This document shows, in pieces, positions 31,120 to 42,035 of a DNA stretch of 64,000 nt. The stretch comes from Stemphylium vesicarium. Taxonomy: Eukaryota > Ascomycota > Dothideomycetes > Pleosporales > Pleosporaceae. Positions within the stretch are counted from its first letter, which is position 1. Each line of letters begins with the position of its first letter. The DNA is taken from the NCBI GenBank assembly GCA_004380135.1, contig QXCR01000193.1, positions 1 to 64,000 on the forward strand. Direction: 5' to 3'. Below the pieces are notes generated by a model. It made no database searches and was not told the DNA's origin. It saw only the letters and a list, made by a program, of their open reading frames with translations. The position numbers and the translations under genes are program-made.

Positions 31120-33216
31120 CTACCTCGCCTTCCTATACCGCCCCTGATTCATCTCCGCCTTGAGCGCATCCTGCTGATCCGGCAACGGCGCCCTCTTCCT
31201 CACATCACCCCCAACGGGACCTCCCTGAGCGCCCGCAAACCCCTGCTGCTGCTGTTGCAGTTGTTGAGGAGGCGGGGCACCCGGCCAGCCAGGCGGCGGG
31301 GCACCCATTCCGCCTGGTGGTGGTGGCGGAAACCCAGGGAAGCCCGGAGGAAGCGGCGGCATACCCGGCGGCATTCCCTGCGGAAAGCCCGGGAAATTCG
31401 GTGGCGGGGGGAAAGGAGACGCGCCATTGCCATTTGGCGGCGGGGGACCGTGGTGTGGGATTGGGGGTGGAGGGAGAGAACCTGATGCGATGAGTTGGGC
31501 GATGCGTGCGGGATCCATGCCAGAGAAGGGCGGCATTGGCGGACCGCCTGCGTTGGGCTGGGGTGGGGGAAACGGCATGCCTGCTGGCGGGGGAGGAATG
31601 GGGTGTTGGTTTGCACCGCCGATGCCGGGGAGAGCGCTCGAAGTGCCGTCTGGAGGTGCGTTGAGGCCTGGTAGTGAGAGACCTGGTGGAAGGAATGGTG
31701 CACCAGCCGCGTTCCGAGATGGCAGTTTCTGGTCGACGAGACCTTCGGCTTCGTCTTCGGCTTCCTGCTCTTCTTCCTCCATCTTCTGTCGCCGCCCCTG
31801 GCCGCGGTCGAAAGTTCCTTGGGCTTCGGCCGCGGCTTGCCCAATGTGGTACCGGTCGTTGACGTAGTTTGTGTCGCCGGGTCGGGGGCGGGTCCAGAAT
31901 CGCGTGACGCGGTCGTTGGAACCAGACGCGAGAATGTGGCCGAGCGGGTGCCAGTCCATGGTCCAGACGGTGAAGTCGTGAGCGTACTGGAGGCTGTGGG
32001 CTGGGTATATGGTTTGAGAGGGTGCGCTTTGTGAGTCGGCGGCATCGTAGGGTGATATTGAGGGCGCGACACCGGCGGGCGGGTTCTGCTCGTCGAGGAG
32101 GTAGTGATGGATACTACCATCGACGCCGCCGGTAGACAGCAGGTTCTTGTGCATGGGATGCCAGGCCATGGTAATGATGTCCTTTTCATGTCCCTTGAGC
32201 AGTAAGACGTCGCGCATCATTCTGATGTCAAAGATGCGGGCTGTGTGATCACGGGCACATGTTGCTAGCATGTTTCCTTGGACGGGCTCGAACATGGTTT
32301 TTGATATTGGGTTTTTATGTCCATGAAGTGTCGTGAGACAGCGCCCTGTCCGCGGATCCCAGAACTTGACTTGGTGATCCTTTGACCCTGATACTAGCAG
32401 CCCCTTGTGTGGATGCCAGTCGACCGACTTGACCTCCCATCCGTGTCCTGTCAGTGTCGACTCTTCCGTACTTGATGCAAAGTCCCAGATCTTCAGTGTG
32501 GTGTCGTCGGCGCATGTGACGAACTTGGTGTCTGTGGGCGCTATTGAGAGTCCTCTTACGGCTTCGGTATGCGCTTGGATTTCTTTGACGTTGTTGAAGT
32601 TGGTCTGCCAGTATTTGACCACTCCCGTCTGGTCGGCGGACAGCAACCAGTCGTCGGTAGAGGTGTACTCGACGGCACGAATGGCAGCCTCGTGGGCCTG
32701 CATGATGGTTTCGAAGTTGAAGCCCATGCCGTTCCATAGCGTAAACTCGCCGCTCGTCGATCCAGTAAGCAGTCGTCGCCCCTCCGGCGTCCATTTGACT
32801 ACGTTTATGGGGTGCTTGACTTTGTTGAGGGAAGAGTGTACGGCTTTCGCAGGTATCGATTCGGCGGCGCTGGCGACTCTTGCTGCTGGGGGTTGCATAT
32901 CGACAATGTAACTTGCGCTCGGTCGCTCCATCTCGGGCATGGGGATATTCTTGTATCGTGGACGGCGGTTGCGCATCCATTGCACCGTTGTCGAGCCATA
33001 GTCCGTTACCGCACCTAAGACGACCGTCAGTTGTTGGCTCTCAATGCGGGTTGTTCTATAATAGAGGGCGCAGCAGAAGTGGACTGGACTGCCGATCCAG
33101 AGACATAGACACAGCAACGATTGGATTGTGGAATGTTCCTATGTGATGGTGTACTCACGTTTCGGTCGAGGTCGCAGCCCTCCCTCAAAATCCGGGCGAT
33201 GAAATTCGCGCTCCAT
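31120..33216 (-). CDS. PFS2: Polyadenylation factor subunit 2 (WD40, WDR33 homologue)
   Basis: Two exons, complement(31120..33014, 33159..33216), 650 aa. The 144-nt intron (GTGAGT...CTTAG) joins MEREFHRPDFEGGLRPRPK to RAVTDYGSTTVQWMRNRRPRYK. Seven WD40 repeats fill about residues 90-440 (e.g. GHGWEVKSVDWHPHKGLLVS, HEKDIITMAWHPMHKNLLS). The N-terminal basic motif and repeats match Pfs2/WDR33, which recognises the AAUAAA-type signal within the cleavage and polyadenylation factor. After the propeller comes a ~180-residue Pro/Gly/Met-rich tail (PPPPGGMGAPPPGWPGAPPP) ending in RKRAPLPDQQDALKAEMNQG. Yeast Pfs2 (465 aa) lacks this long tail; animal WDR33 has one. Shares a divergent promoter region with DGAT1. 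Confidence 0.95.
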
Positions 33217-33792
33217 GGTGGCTTCTTTTGCCGAAGTTTATATCTAATCGATGCGCATCAAGTCGTTTATCAAGGCGAGAGGTAGCGACAAACGAACAGG
33301 TTGACGAGTCGCGATGCGCAAGCTGCGGTCGTATAGTGAAAGCGCGTGCTTTGTCGCGTACCTCCACCGGGGATCAATCTAGCGCGAAAGCCACAGAAGT
33401 CCGCGAGCCACACCCACAAGCCACCGATGACGAGCCACTCGAGGCGCCACGCTGATAAGCCACTTACTTACCCAAGGGTTCGCATGCGTGGGCGAGCTGC
33501 ATCACCGTGCAGATCCCCGCTCAGAAGACTCCCAACAGAATCCAAAAGGGCCTTCGTATCTTTCAACCCACTGCAGCGAACACCTCGGTCATGGCGCGCT
33601 TACTCCGAGTACAAAATCACCACTGCCGCCACGGGCCACGGCCAAGTAGTCCTACTTCCACCCTTCCAATCGCCGCATTCGACCATCAGCCCGACTCCTC
33701 GCTACCACCCTGAGTTTGTTAATTACCGCCGCAGGAGCCATTGCGCTCTTGGGATTTACTGGCTATTACTCGAGTCGTCTCGCATTCCCATC
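33217..33792. other. Divergent promoter region PFS2 / DGAT1
   Basis: 576 bases between start codons. An open frame on the + strand runs through this region into the DGAT1 first exon but without conserved content before MATITQ; I treat it as leader. No distinct elements recognised. Confidence 0.5.
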
Positions 33793-35433
33793 ATGGCGAC
33801 AATCACCCAAATGGCCACTTCTTCTGCGCTTGATTCATCACATGTCAACCGCTCTACCAACGCCTCCGTGTACCGCGGAAAGGCTACCACCGAGCACAAG
33901 GCCAATGGCACCACCAAGCTCGCCCGCGACACCAAGTATCGACATGTCTTTGCTACACACTCTTCAAGACGCAATTCATGTCTGAGCCACGATGCAGACG
34001 CGCACCCCAGCTTTGTTGGCTTTAGGAACCTCATGATCCTGGTCCTGAGTACATCTCCCGCTCCCCCGACGATACCCGCGCCTGGCTAATAGGAGTAGTT
34101 GTTTCCAACCTCCGGTTGATGATTGTGAACCTGCAAAAGGTGTGCAATTTGTATACCATTATCTTTTATATACTAATATAAACAGTATGGTGTCCTCATA
34201 TGTCTCTCCTGCCACGACTACCGCCGCTCCGATGTCATCACCGGCCTTCTCCTATACCTCCTGGTGCCAGCCCACCTTTTCGTAACGTACCTGATCGAAC
34301 TGGCCGCTGCCTGGCAAGCGAACCGAGCCTACTCCCGCATATCCCAGGAACGAGATAACGATTCACCGGTCAAGTATGCAGCAGCATTGCGAAGCTTCAA
34401 CTCGACATGGTACACCATCGCCTTCTTCCACAGCGTCAACGCCGTCGCAAACCTCTATATTGCTACAAAATACGTCTACTACGACATATACCACCCGGGA
34501 ATCGGCACGCTGTGTGAACTACACGCTGTCATCGTCTTCTTGAAGTGCGCCTCGTATGCGCTCACGAACCGCGACCTGCGCCACGCCTACCTCCACCCCA
34601 AACAAGCCGATCCGCTCCCCGAACTATACAAAGCATGTCCCTACCCGCAAAACATCAACATGAAGAACCTCTGCTACTTCTGGTGGGCGCCAACCCTCGT
34701 CTACCAGCCCGTCTACCCTCGAACAGACAAGATACGCTGGGACTTTGTCTTCAAGCGCCTAGCCGAACTAGCCGGTCTCAGCATCGTCATCTGGATCGCA
34801 TCCGCTCAATACGCCGCCCCCTTGCTACAAAACTCGCTCGACAAGATCCTAACGCTAAACCTAACCTCAATCGTCGAGCGCGTCATGAAGCTCTCCACCA
34901 TCTCCGTCTTCTGCTGGCTGTGCGGCTTCTTCGCCCTCTTCCAGTCCGCCCTCAACGCCCTCGCAGAGGTAATGCGTTTCGGCGACCGCGAATTCTACGG
35001 TGACTGGTGGAATGTATCCTCCATCCGTACCTACTGGACCACGTGGAACAAACCGGTGACAAACTTTATGCGCCGACATATTTACTCGCCCCTAGTCGGT
35101 CGCGGCGTTCCCCCCGCCGCAGCCCAGATCTTCGTCTTCTTCTTCTCGGGCGTCCTGCATGAGCTGCTCGTCGGCGTCCCCACGCACAATGTCATTGGCG
35201 TCGCCTTTGCCGGCATGATGTTCCAGATTCCGCTCATTGCGCTCACGGATGTTATTCAAAAGGTCAAGTGGATCCAGGGGAAAGTCGCGGGTAACATGAT
35301 TTTTTGGATGAGCTTTTGTCTGGTGGGGCAGCCGCTTGCGGCGTTGCTTTATTTCTTTGCCTGGCAGGCCAAGTATGGGAGTGTGAGTCGTCAGGTTGGT
35401 GAGAGTCCGGTTAATGTGTTTTATCGGCGGTGA
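33793..35433 (+). CDS. DGA1-type DGAT1: Diacylglycerol O-acyltransferase 1 (MBOAT)
   Basis: Three exons, 33793..34048, 34093..34139 and 34186..35433, 516 aa. Both introns are short (44 and 46 nt); the 47-nt middle exon encodes VVVSNLRLMIVNLQK and is needed to keep frame. Family marks: GFRNLMILVL, YGVLICLSCHDYR, the FYxDWWN motif as FYGDWWN, RHIYSPLVGRG, and the active-site His in FFFSGVLHELLVGVPTH. About nine hydrophobic helices make it an ER polytopic MBOAT enzyme of the DGAT1/ACAT group. DGAT1 transfers an acyl group from acyl-CoA to diacylglycerol to make triacylglycerol for lipid droplets. The sterol acyltransferases (ARE) are related, but the DWWN context and length favour DGAT1. Note that yeast DGA1 is the unrelated DGAT2 type. 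Convergent with the TRM732 gene. Confidence 0.92.
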
Positions 35434-35702
35434 AGGAAAATGGATGATGTTGATGTTTTTTGTGTTTGGAACTGAGATGGTTGGGGTAAATGCTTGAAGC
35501 GTTTTTTTTGTTTTCTTTTCGTGAAACCTGGACGGTCTACATACACGTCCAATCAGTCTCGCAGATTTTCTGAATCATAGCTTTGTTTACATTCTTTTCA
35601 TACACACACTCTCTCTTTGTTTGTCTATCCCAGTGAGCAAAAGTGAGTTGAATCACATCCACCTTCTCCCGCACATCCACCTCACCAACACTCTACTCAC
35701 CC
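35434..35702. other. Convergent intergenic region
   Basis: 269 bases between the stops of the DGAT1 and TRM732 genes; T-rich tract around 35500-35520. Probably both 3' UTRs. Confidence 0.5.
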
Positions 35703-38700
35703 TCACAAAACCCCACCCAAACTCTCCCCAACAGCCGCCACCACCCTGCAAACCCTCCTCTCCAACACTCCTTCAACACGCTCAATCCACAACCCATGCA
35801 CTCCATTCTGCGCCCCGGTATCCGCAAACCGCCTCAACGCCACCATCACATCAGACTTCTCCGTATCATCCCTCGCACGATGCCATGTCAAAACCACCTC
35901 CGCAGCACAGAAAACCCGCATCCCAAGCGTGAAAACCTCTGCTTTAGAAGTCCAGCCCAGCGCACCGTCGGATTCGGTTGCTGCGGTTTGCATGAGTGTT
36001 TTGAGGGCTGTTATGGCCCATTGAGTGAGGGGTTTGTGGAGTGTGGGTGGGATGCTGGAAGAGGGCAGGAGTAAGAGCAGCTTCGACCAAAGCAGTGTAT
36101 CCAGTACATCGTCTTTGTACAAATTCTGCTTTTCCTGCGCAAAGAGCGACGTATCTTGCTTCCTTTCTTCTGCAAGGGTTTGCGCAAAAGGCGTGCTGAG
36201 GGTATCTTTCGTCTTCATCTTCGTATTCGCCGTCGCCGTGGTGGTGGCGGTTGACGTCACACGAGTCATCGCCTCCCTCACCAGATCCGCAGAACGGGTG
36301 AATGCACGACTGAGATACAGTAATAATTGGTGACTTGTCAATATCGGCACTGTATCCTTGAACACGACGCCTTGCGCGCGGAGCAAAATGCCCGCCGTCG
36401 CCGCGGCTAGATCGCGTATCTCGTCGTCGTCGTCGTGGAGGAGGTCGTACAAGATGAGGCTGAAGCTCAGGATCAGCGTACCTGTTGCAGCCGAGGTGGC
36501 GCGCGCGGTCAGGATACGGGGGAGTGCGTAGAGCGATTGGATAGCGGCGGAACGCGTATCGAACGGGTTTGTGTCGAGGATTGTCTGCCGGAGAAGGCGG
36601 ATGTAGCGTGCGATTGCGGGCAGGATTCTAGCTCGCTGGTGTGCCAGCGTGGCGTAGGCGTGGTCGAGGAAGAAACTGAGGAGGTGGAGGCCGGATTGCA
36701 TGTTTGACGGTGGGGCGCTGAGGCATTGTTCTTCTAGTCTGTCCAAGGTGAGGAGGACTTGGTCTTCAGTTGTCTGGGTGAAGAAGTCGGCGTGGAGGGC
36801 TTGGTTTGTCAATGCGGAGGAGAGGACGGATTGTGCTTTGGAGATTACTTCGGCGTCGCTGGCGGAGAGGACTACACGGTGGATGTGGGAGAGGACCAGT
36901 GAGAGGGGAATTGTCAGGTCAAGCGTGGGCTTGGACTGTATGATTGCGTCTAGTGTGTCTAGAGCTGCCAGGCAGGTGTCTGCGTCTTCGGTTGCGAGGA
37001 GCATGAGGGCGGAACCGATGCTTTGGTACTCGTTCGATGCCATGACGCCGAGGGAATCATCTCGCATGATGACCCTGTCGATGAAGAAGACTTGCGCCAG
37101 TGACGTTCGGTACAAATCGTCTCCATGGTGGCCATTGGGTCTAATGCTGTATTCCGGGCCGACGAATACTGCTCCAGCGAGATCGTTCCAGGCGTACATG
37201 ATCGAGACAGCCCCAGCCTGGCGAAGCATGGTCATACCACACAAACTAACAATGTCGAGGAACGCGGCCCGCACGAAGAGACAGTTACTTGAGGCGTACC
37301 AAGTTGGTGCATGTTTACCCATCTGCTGCATCATAGTCGCGAAGCGGTGAAGAGCTATGGGAAGTTAGCCGTACTGCGACCATACACGTAGTGTGCTTCA
37401 GAGAAACTTACTGAACTGAGTCGGGTCGCGCAGAATCTTCCTTAGAAAGTACTTCATCACCAGGAGTCTGCCATGCTGTGCATTGCGGCCTTCTGGGAGA
37501 CTATCCATGATCGGTCCGAGAGCACCAAAGCCTTCGTTTACAGAGCACAGCGATACATACGTCCTTGCTGCCATGTCCCGCATATGCCAATGGGGGCTTG
37601 GAAGTAGGTTTCGCACCAGACTTTGGATCTTGGAAATGTCGCCAGGTGGTCGTGCTTGACGCAGGATCTGGAGCGCTGGGAATACGCCTTCAGCACCGTG
37701 AAGATCAAGCGGAGAGCTGCCACTCTCAGGCGCATCCATGATCCCCTGGTTGCCATTCGGGTCGAGCAGATCGAGCAGGATGTTGACTAGACTGGGATAG
37801 TTGTCGTAGGAGAAACGCGAGGTCTTTGCTCGGTCGCGCTCTTTCCAGTCTTGAGCTTCATCGCTGCCTAATAGTCGCTCTATCAGGGCTTTGAATAACA
37901 TCAAACTACAGTTACGGAGAGGCCATCTAGAAAAGAAGTCAGTAAAGAGGTTGCCATTAAAAAGCCGAAGTCTTACATTGGTGAGTTCAACGTCTTTGCG
38001 GCTAGTTCAAGTCCTTGGCCAATATATGCCTCAGACGCGACGCTGAGTTTCGAAGTTGTGAAAATCTCTTTGATGCAGTTGAGCGCATGTACTTGAGGAA
38101 GACGGCTCTCTTCAATGTTTGCGCTCTGAGCTTGGACCAGGGTTTCCGCAGTGAGATCCTTTATCGCTCTCGGGAACAACTTGCCACTGGATTGCGGCTC
38201 TGCGGCTAATAGAGCTGACATAGCCGCGGGAATGCCCGCAGATCTCCGAGTGATGGCATCTGACTTGGCTTGTATGGAGCTTAAAGTTTCCTGGTAAACG
38301 TCAGCTTAGATACGACCGACGCGAAGATCACTGGCATACTTGATACCATGCTTCCGGCAATGCGCGAAGTGAGGGGATACTTGATGTCACGCAGCGACGA
38401 CAGAAGACTGCAAAGGTTTGAGACACCGTAGAAAAGGCACCGCGGTGGCGTAGCTCAAGTAACTGGGTGAAGCACAGCCTTCCTAGCTTCTCGAAAAGCT
38501 GCGGGGTCATGAGATCTGTTTCTTTGTCGCCCACAGGAGCTTTTGAAATCACAGTTCGGAGTAGTACACTGAAAAATGTTAGAGGTACTCGAAGATTCTG
38601 GCGGCTGCTTACCTTGCTTCTTTTAGACCTCTCCATGAGTAGCTCAATATTTCCTTGGTGTCCAAGCCACCCTCGTCTTCCATCTCGTCGGGAACGTGTC

Positions 38701-41019
38701 CTTCCGGTGCATCTGCGCACAAAACGTGATAGACACAATTCCATAGGCTTTCAATGCTCTCAACGACATCGCTATGAAGATGTTTCCATTGTCCGAATGC
38801 GTCTGGCGGCATATCCGATACGAGAGAATAGAAGTCTACCTGGTCGACGACATATCGCAAAGCGGCAAAGATACCGTGAACAGGTCGGCCATCAACAGCT
38901 TGTGAGAGGTCCGTATGCGCTACGGCCAGAGTTCCCTTGAGTTGAGTCTGTAGATGTTCGAAAATCGCCAATTTCGAGGAGAACTGGTCGCTCTTCGAGT
39001 TTGCTGTGTCCTTGCCAGCCGAGGCAAAGACCATGCCGTATGCTCGAGCAACACCATCCGCTTGATCAGCTCTTCCAGTACGAAGCATGATGGCTTCTGC
39101 TCGTGCAATGAATGGGGGAATGATTGACATGACACCTTCTTTCTCAGTTTGCGGTAGAGCTACCAAGCACAACTGTAAAACCGTCACAGCCGTATCTCGG
39201 ACATCGTCGAAGGGATCCAGTATCAGATCCAGGAGCGAGCGAAACAACTTCATGTTCCCGATGCGGAGTTCGTGGGCCCAATTCAATTGTCCTTGCGCAG
39301 ACTTGGACAAGCTGTTGAATGGGACGCCAGGATCTATACCAGAGCGTAGTACGATGATAAGCGAACGAAGTGCTGTGATACGGCTCTGGTAAGACGCAGT
39401 TGGGCGTAGTTCCCACTCAAGAAATCGTATGTACCAGACAATGAAGGAGAGTGATTCGAGAAGTGGATCTTGCTGCCTATTTTTTGAGTGCGATAGTCCA
39501 AAGTCGAATGTCGCTTTCGGGAAGGGAAGCCGAGTCTGACTAGCAGCTCCGCCTTTCAGTATCCCCTTCGACAAAGTAGCTGTACTCGCCCTCAATCGGT
39601 CGAACAGCTTCTGCGTGTATCCATGTACCTCCCGGCGGAAGTTGGAATCCGTTTCGGTGTGTAGGTGGATGAGGTTACGCTTAAGTGCTTGGAGGACACC
39701 ACCACTGAAAACTTTCGTTACAGAAGTCGAGTATACCGAAAGGAACATTCCGGCGAGTCTAACCTCGGGCTCTGGGTCCGACATCCATTTTCCCGCGATG
39801 TTATCAGGCAAATAGACAGCGTCGTCGCGGATCTCTATGCTGTTATTTACTCTGTGATCTACGTTGAAAGTAAGTACGCATTACAGGCCATGAGCAGCTA
39901 GAATCAGGGTTTCTGGTACTTACCGTTGTCTTTTACGATAGTGAGCTCCTTTCCAGTAGCGATTGACGCTAGCAAGATTCTGAACTCCTCGGTGGTGTCA
40001 AAAGGAGTATGAAGACCGCTTTTCCAAGACAGTTGTTCCGGCAAAGCACCTTTTTGTGGAACGTGAGATCCAAATCGGAGGTAGGCTAAAAAGCGGGTGT
40101 ATTCTGCAACGTTTGGCAGGAAGCAATGGGGAAAGACATGGGTCTTAAACTCCTGGATGCGATCTGGCCAATCTCTTAGGGTCCTGATTACTGGATCTAC
40201 CCACAAGGGTAACTCTTCATGACTGGTTTCCGCTTTCCAATAATCTGGGAGGCGACGAGCCTGGGTTAGGAAGTTCTTGATCAGGTGGCCTGCAGATAAC
40301 GACGTGTCATGATGGACAACCCAGGCGAGAAATGATAGAAACACCGTTCGAGTGGTCACAACATCTTCGGTTGCACCCGAGGAATGTTTCAACTGCTCGT
40401 CGAATAGACTGACCAGCTCCGGAATTGAGATGACGTCCTTGAGCAGAAAGTGTGCGAGACCCTGCAAAGCCGGCTTGACTTTGATGCGGTCCTCGCGCTC
40501 GCATATGATATCAAGAAAACAGGCAGTGGCTTGCTTTCGAAGTTCGATTGCGCGTGGATCTTGGTCTTTGGTGATGACGCCTGTGAGGACTAGGAGCATT
40601 TGCCTCATTGACTTACCCTTGGCATCACCGGATCTTTGGAGATAGATATTGAACGTCCTCATCCATATGGAGTCGTTAAAAATTTCTTCTTGTGCATATT
40701 GGCACTTGGAAGCTGCACAGTGCTCAATAATTGCACACAGAGCATTGGACGCGGCGGCCCGATGGCTGTTCTCCAAGTCCGGCAGATCTGCAGTTTCCAG
40801 TACTGGGGAAATAATGCCATGGAGCTTTCTAGCACGGTGTCAGTCATGTTCGACACCGTTACAGCAAAGCTCACGGACTTTGCACGCTTACTTCACGCCA
40901 GTAGCAGGTTCCTCCACATCAAAATTGGGCAGGACCTTAGCCACATTTTTCGCCAAATCTCTCAGCACCTTGTCAGGAACTGGTATCTCTGAGTCGTCAC
41001 ATGGTACTTGCGCCGTCAT
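35703..41019 (-). CDS. TRM732: THADA/TRM732 homologue (DUF2428), tRNA 2'-O-methylation subunit
   Basis: Seven exons on the minus strand: 41019..40892, 40828..39924, 39858..38613, 38568..38340, 38290..37977, 37926..37412 and 37354..35703. This gives 1662 aa, and all six introns (44-65 nt) are GT-AG and keep frame. The protein is an alpha-helical HEAT/ARM-type array. The central part contains DUF2428 (PF10350), seen in EAWYQ ETLSSIQAKSDAITRRSAGI and NSPIWPLRNCSLMLFKALIE. Yeast Trm732 is the non-catalytic partner of the methyltransferase Trm7, which methylates the ribose at tRNA position 32; the human relative is THADA. Length fits fungal members (about 1400-1700 aa). The start is the first ATG of exon 1, giving MTAQVPCDDSEIPVPDKVLR. 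No lesions. Confidence 0.9.
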
Positions 41020-42035
41020 CTCGAAAGGCTTTGGAGTTGATGTCGCAAAGTGGACGGAACCGAAATGATTGATGGGTGTGGTTTCCTAGACGGGTGTGGG
41101 TTGTGATGACTCAGCGGCAAATCTTGCAATTTTGGCGTTCGTCCCTCCATGCCTTCACAGCTACACACCGAAAACGGAACATACGCATGATCAGAACAGC
41201 CCCATCCACGCGCTCTGTCGGAGCGATAACACTAATGAAGGTAGCAAAAGCATCAGATGCCCCATGTCGCTTGATTACCTCCAACGATGCGCATCTTCGC
41301 GCCGTGACGCGCTCGGCGCAGACGCGTCAATCCTTGTGCCTGGTAGGCGCAAAACCAACCTACACCACACACATGTTATCACCATCAGATGCATGGCATC
41401 ATTCCCATTTCCGCATAGCCCGAAAGCTTATTTTGAGATCAGTCTGTGTTGGAACAGATGCAGTAGTAGTATAGATAAGGTATATTGACCTGCTTCTATC
41501 AAATTATGCTCGAAGTCTTGTAATCATCTTATGGGATCGGTATAGTCGGCTTTTCTAGTCACAACTTCGCTGCCATTTTCTCCAGGCAATACCCGCTCAT
41601 ACACTGTACTGTGACCTACAACTCGCATTTCGTTCGCGTCGATGCGGTCCCTCTGCGCACCAACACATGCATCCCTTACTACAGAATCTTTCGAGTTGAT
41701 GAGGGGCTTCGGACATGGCGTCAACGTTCCGTTTGCGCAGAATGCGCGACCACAACTAACCATAGCTTGGCAGCCAATGAAGCCTATCATGTGCTTACCG
41801 GAAGGCTGCCCCGAGGCCTGGAGCATTTTCATAGGACCACGCAAGGCGCGGACTCACCTTCAGTATATCATTCCCGTTGACCGGAGTCCTTACCTGAACC
41901 TCGGGTCGCTGCAATGCCTGTTGAGTATATATCTGCCATTCAAGGGCGATGAGTGCTCCGATCCTCCACTAAAGGTTAGAGCGCTCCTTGGGTTGTCGGA
42001 TCGAACAGTCTAGAGCGTATGCTTGTTGTACGGCC
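41020..42035. other. Divergent promoter region with a short uORF
   Basis: About 1 kb between divergent genes. A seven-codon upstream ORF (41949-41972) precedes the next start. No repeat or RNA gene recognised. Confidence 0.5.
41949..41972 (+). promoter_or_regulatory. Possible seven-codon uORF
   Basis: ATG AGT GCT ... CAC TAA ends 63 bases before the presumed start at 42036. If transcribed in the leader it could lower translation of the large disordered protein. The transcription start is unknown. Confidence 0.3.

Noticed and set aside
33346..33792. N-terminal extension of DGAT1 by the upstream open frame
   Set aside because: The extension lacks conserved content and starts inside the divergent promoter; MATITQ at 33793 gives a normal length.
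40580..40615. Possible extra intron in TRM732 (GTAAGT...CCTCACAG)
   Set aside because: Only about 36 nt long, and the retained reading KGKSMRQMLLVLTG is in frame and fits the family.
41988..42035. Upstream extension of the 1230-aa protein
   Set aside because: The open frame upstream of 42036 has no ATG; the first in-frame ATG is at 42036.
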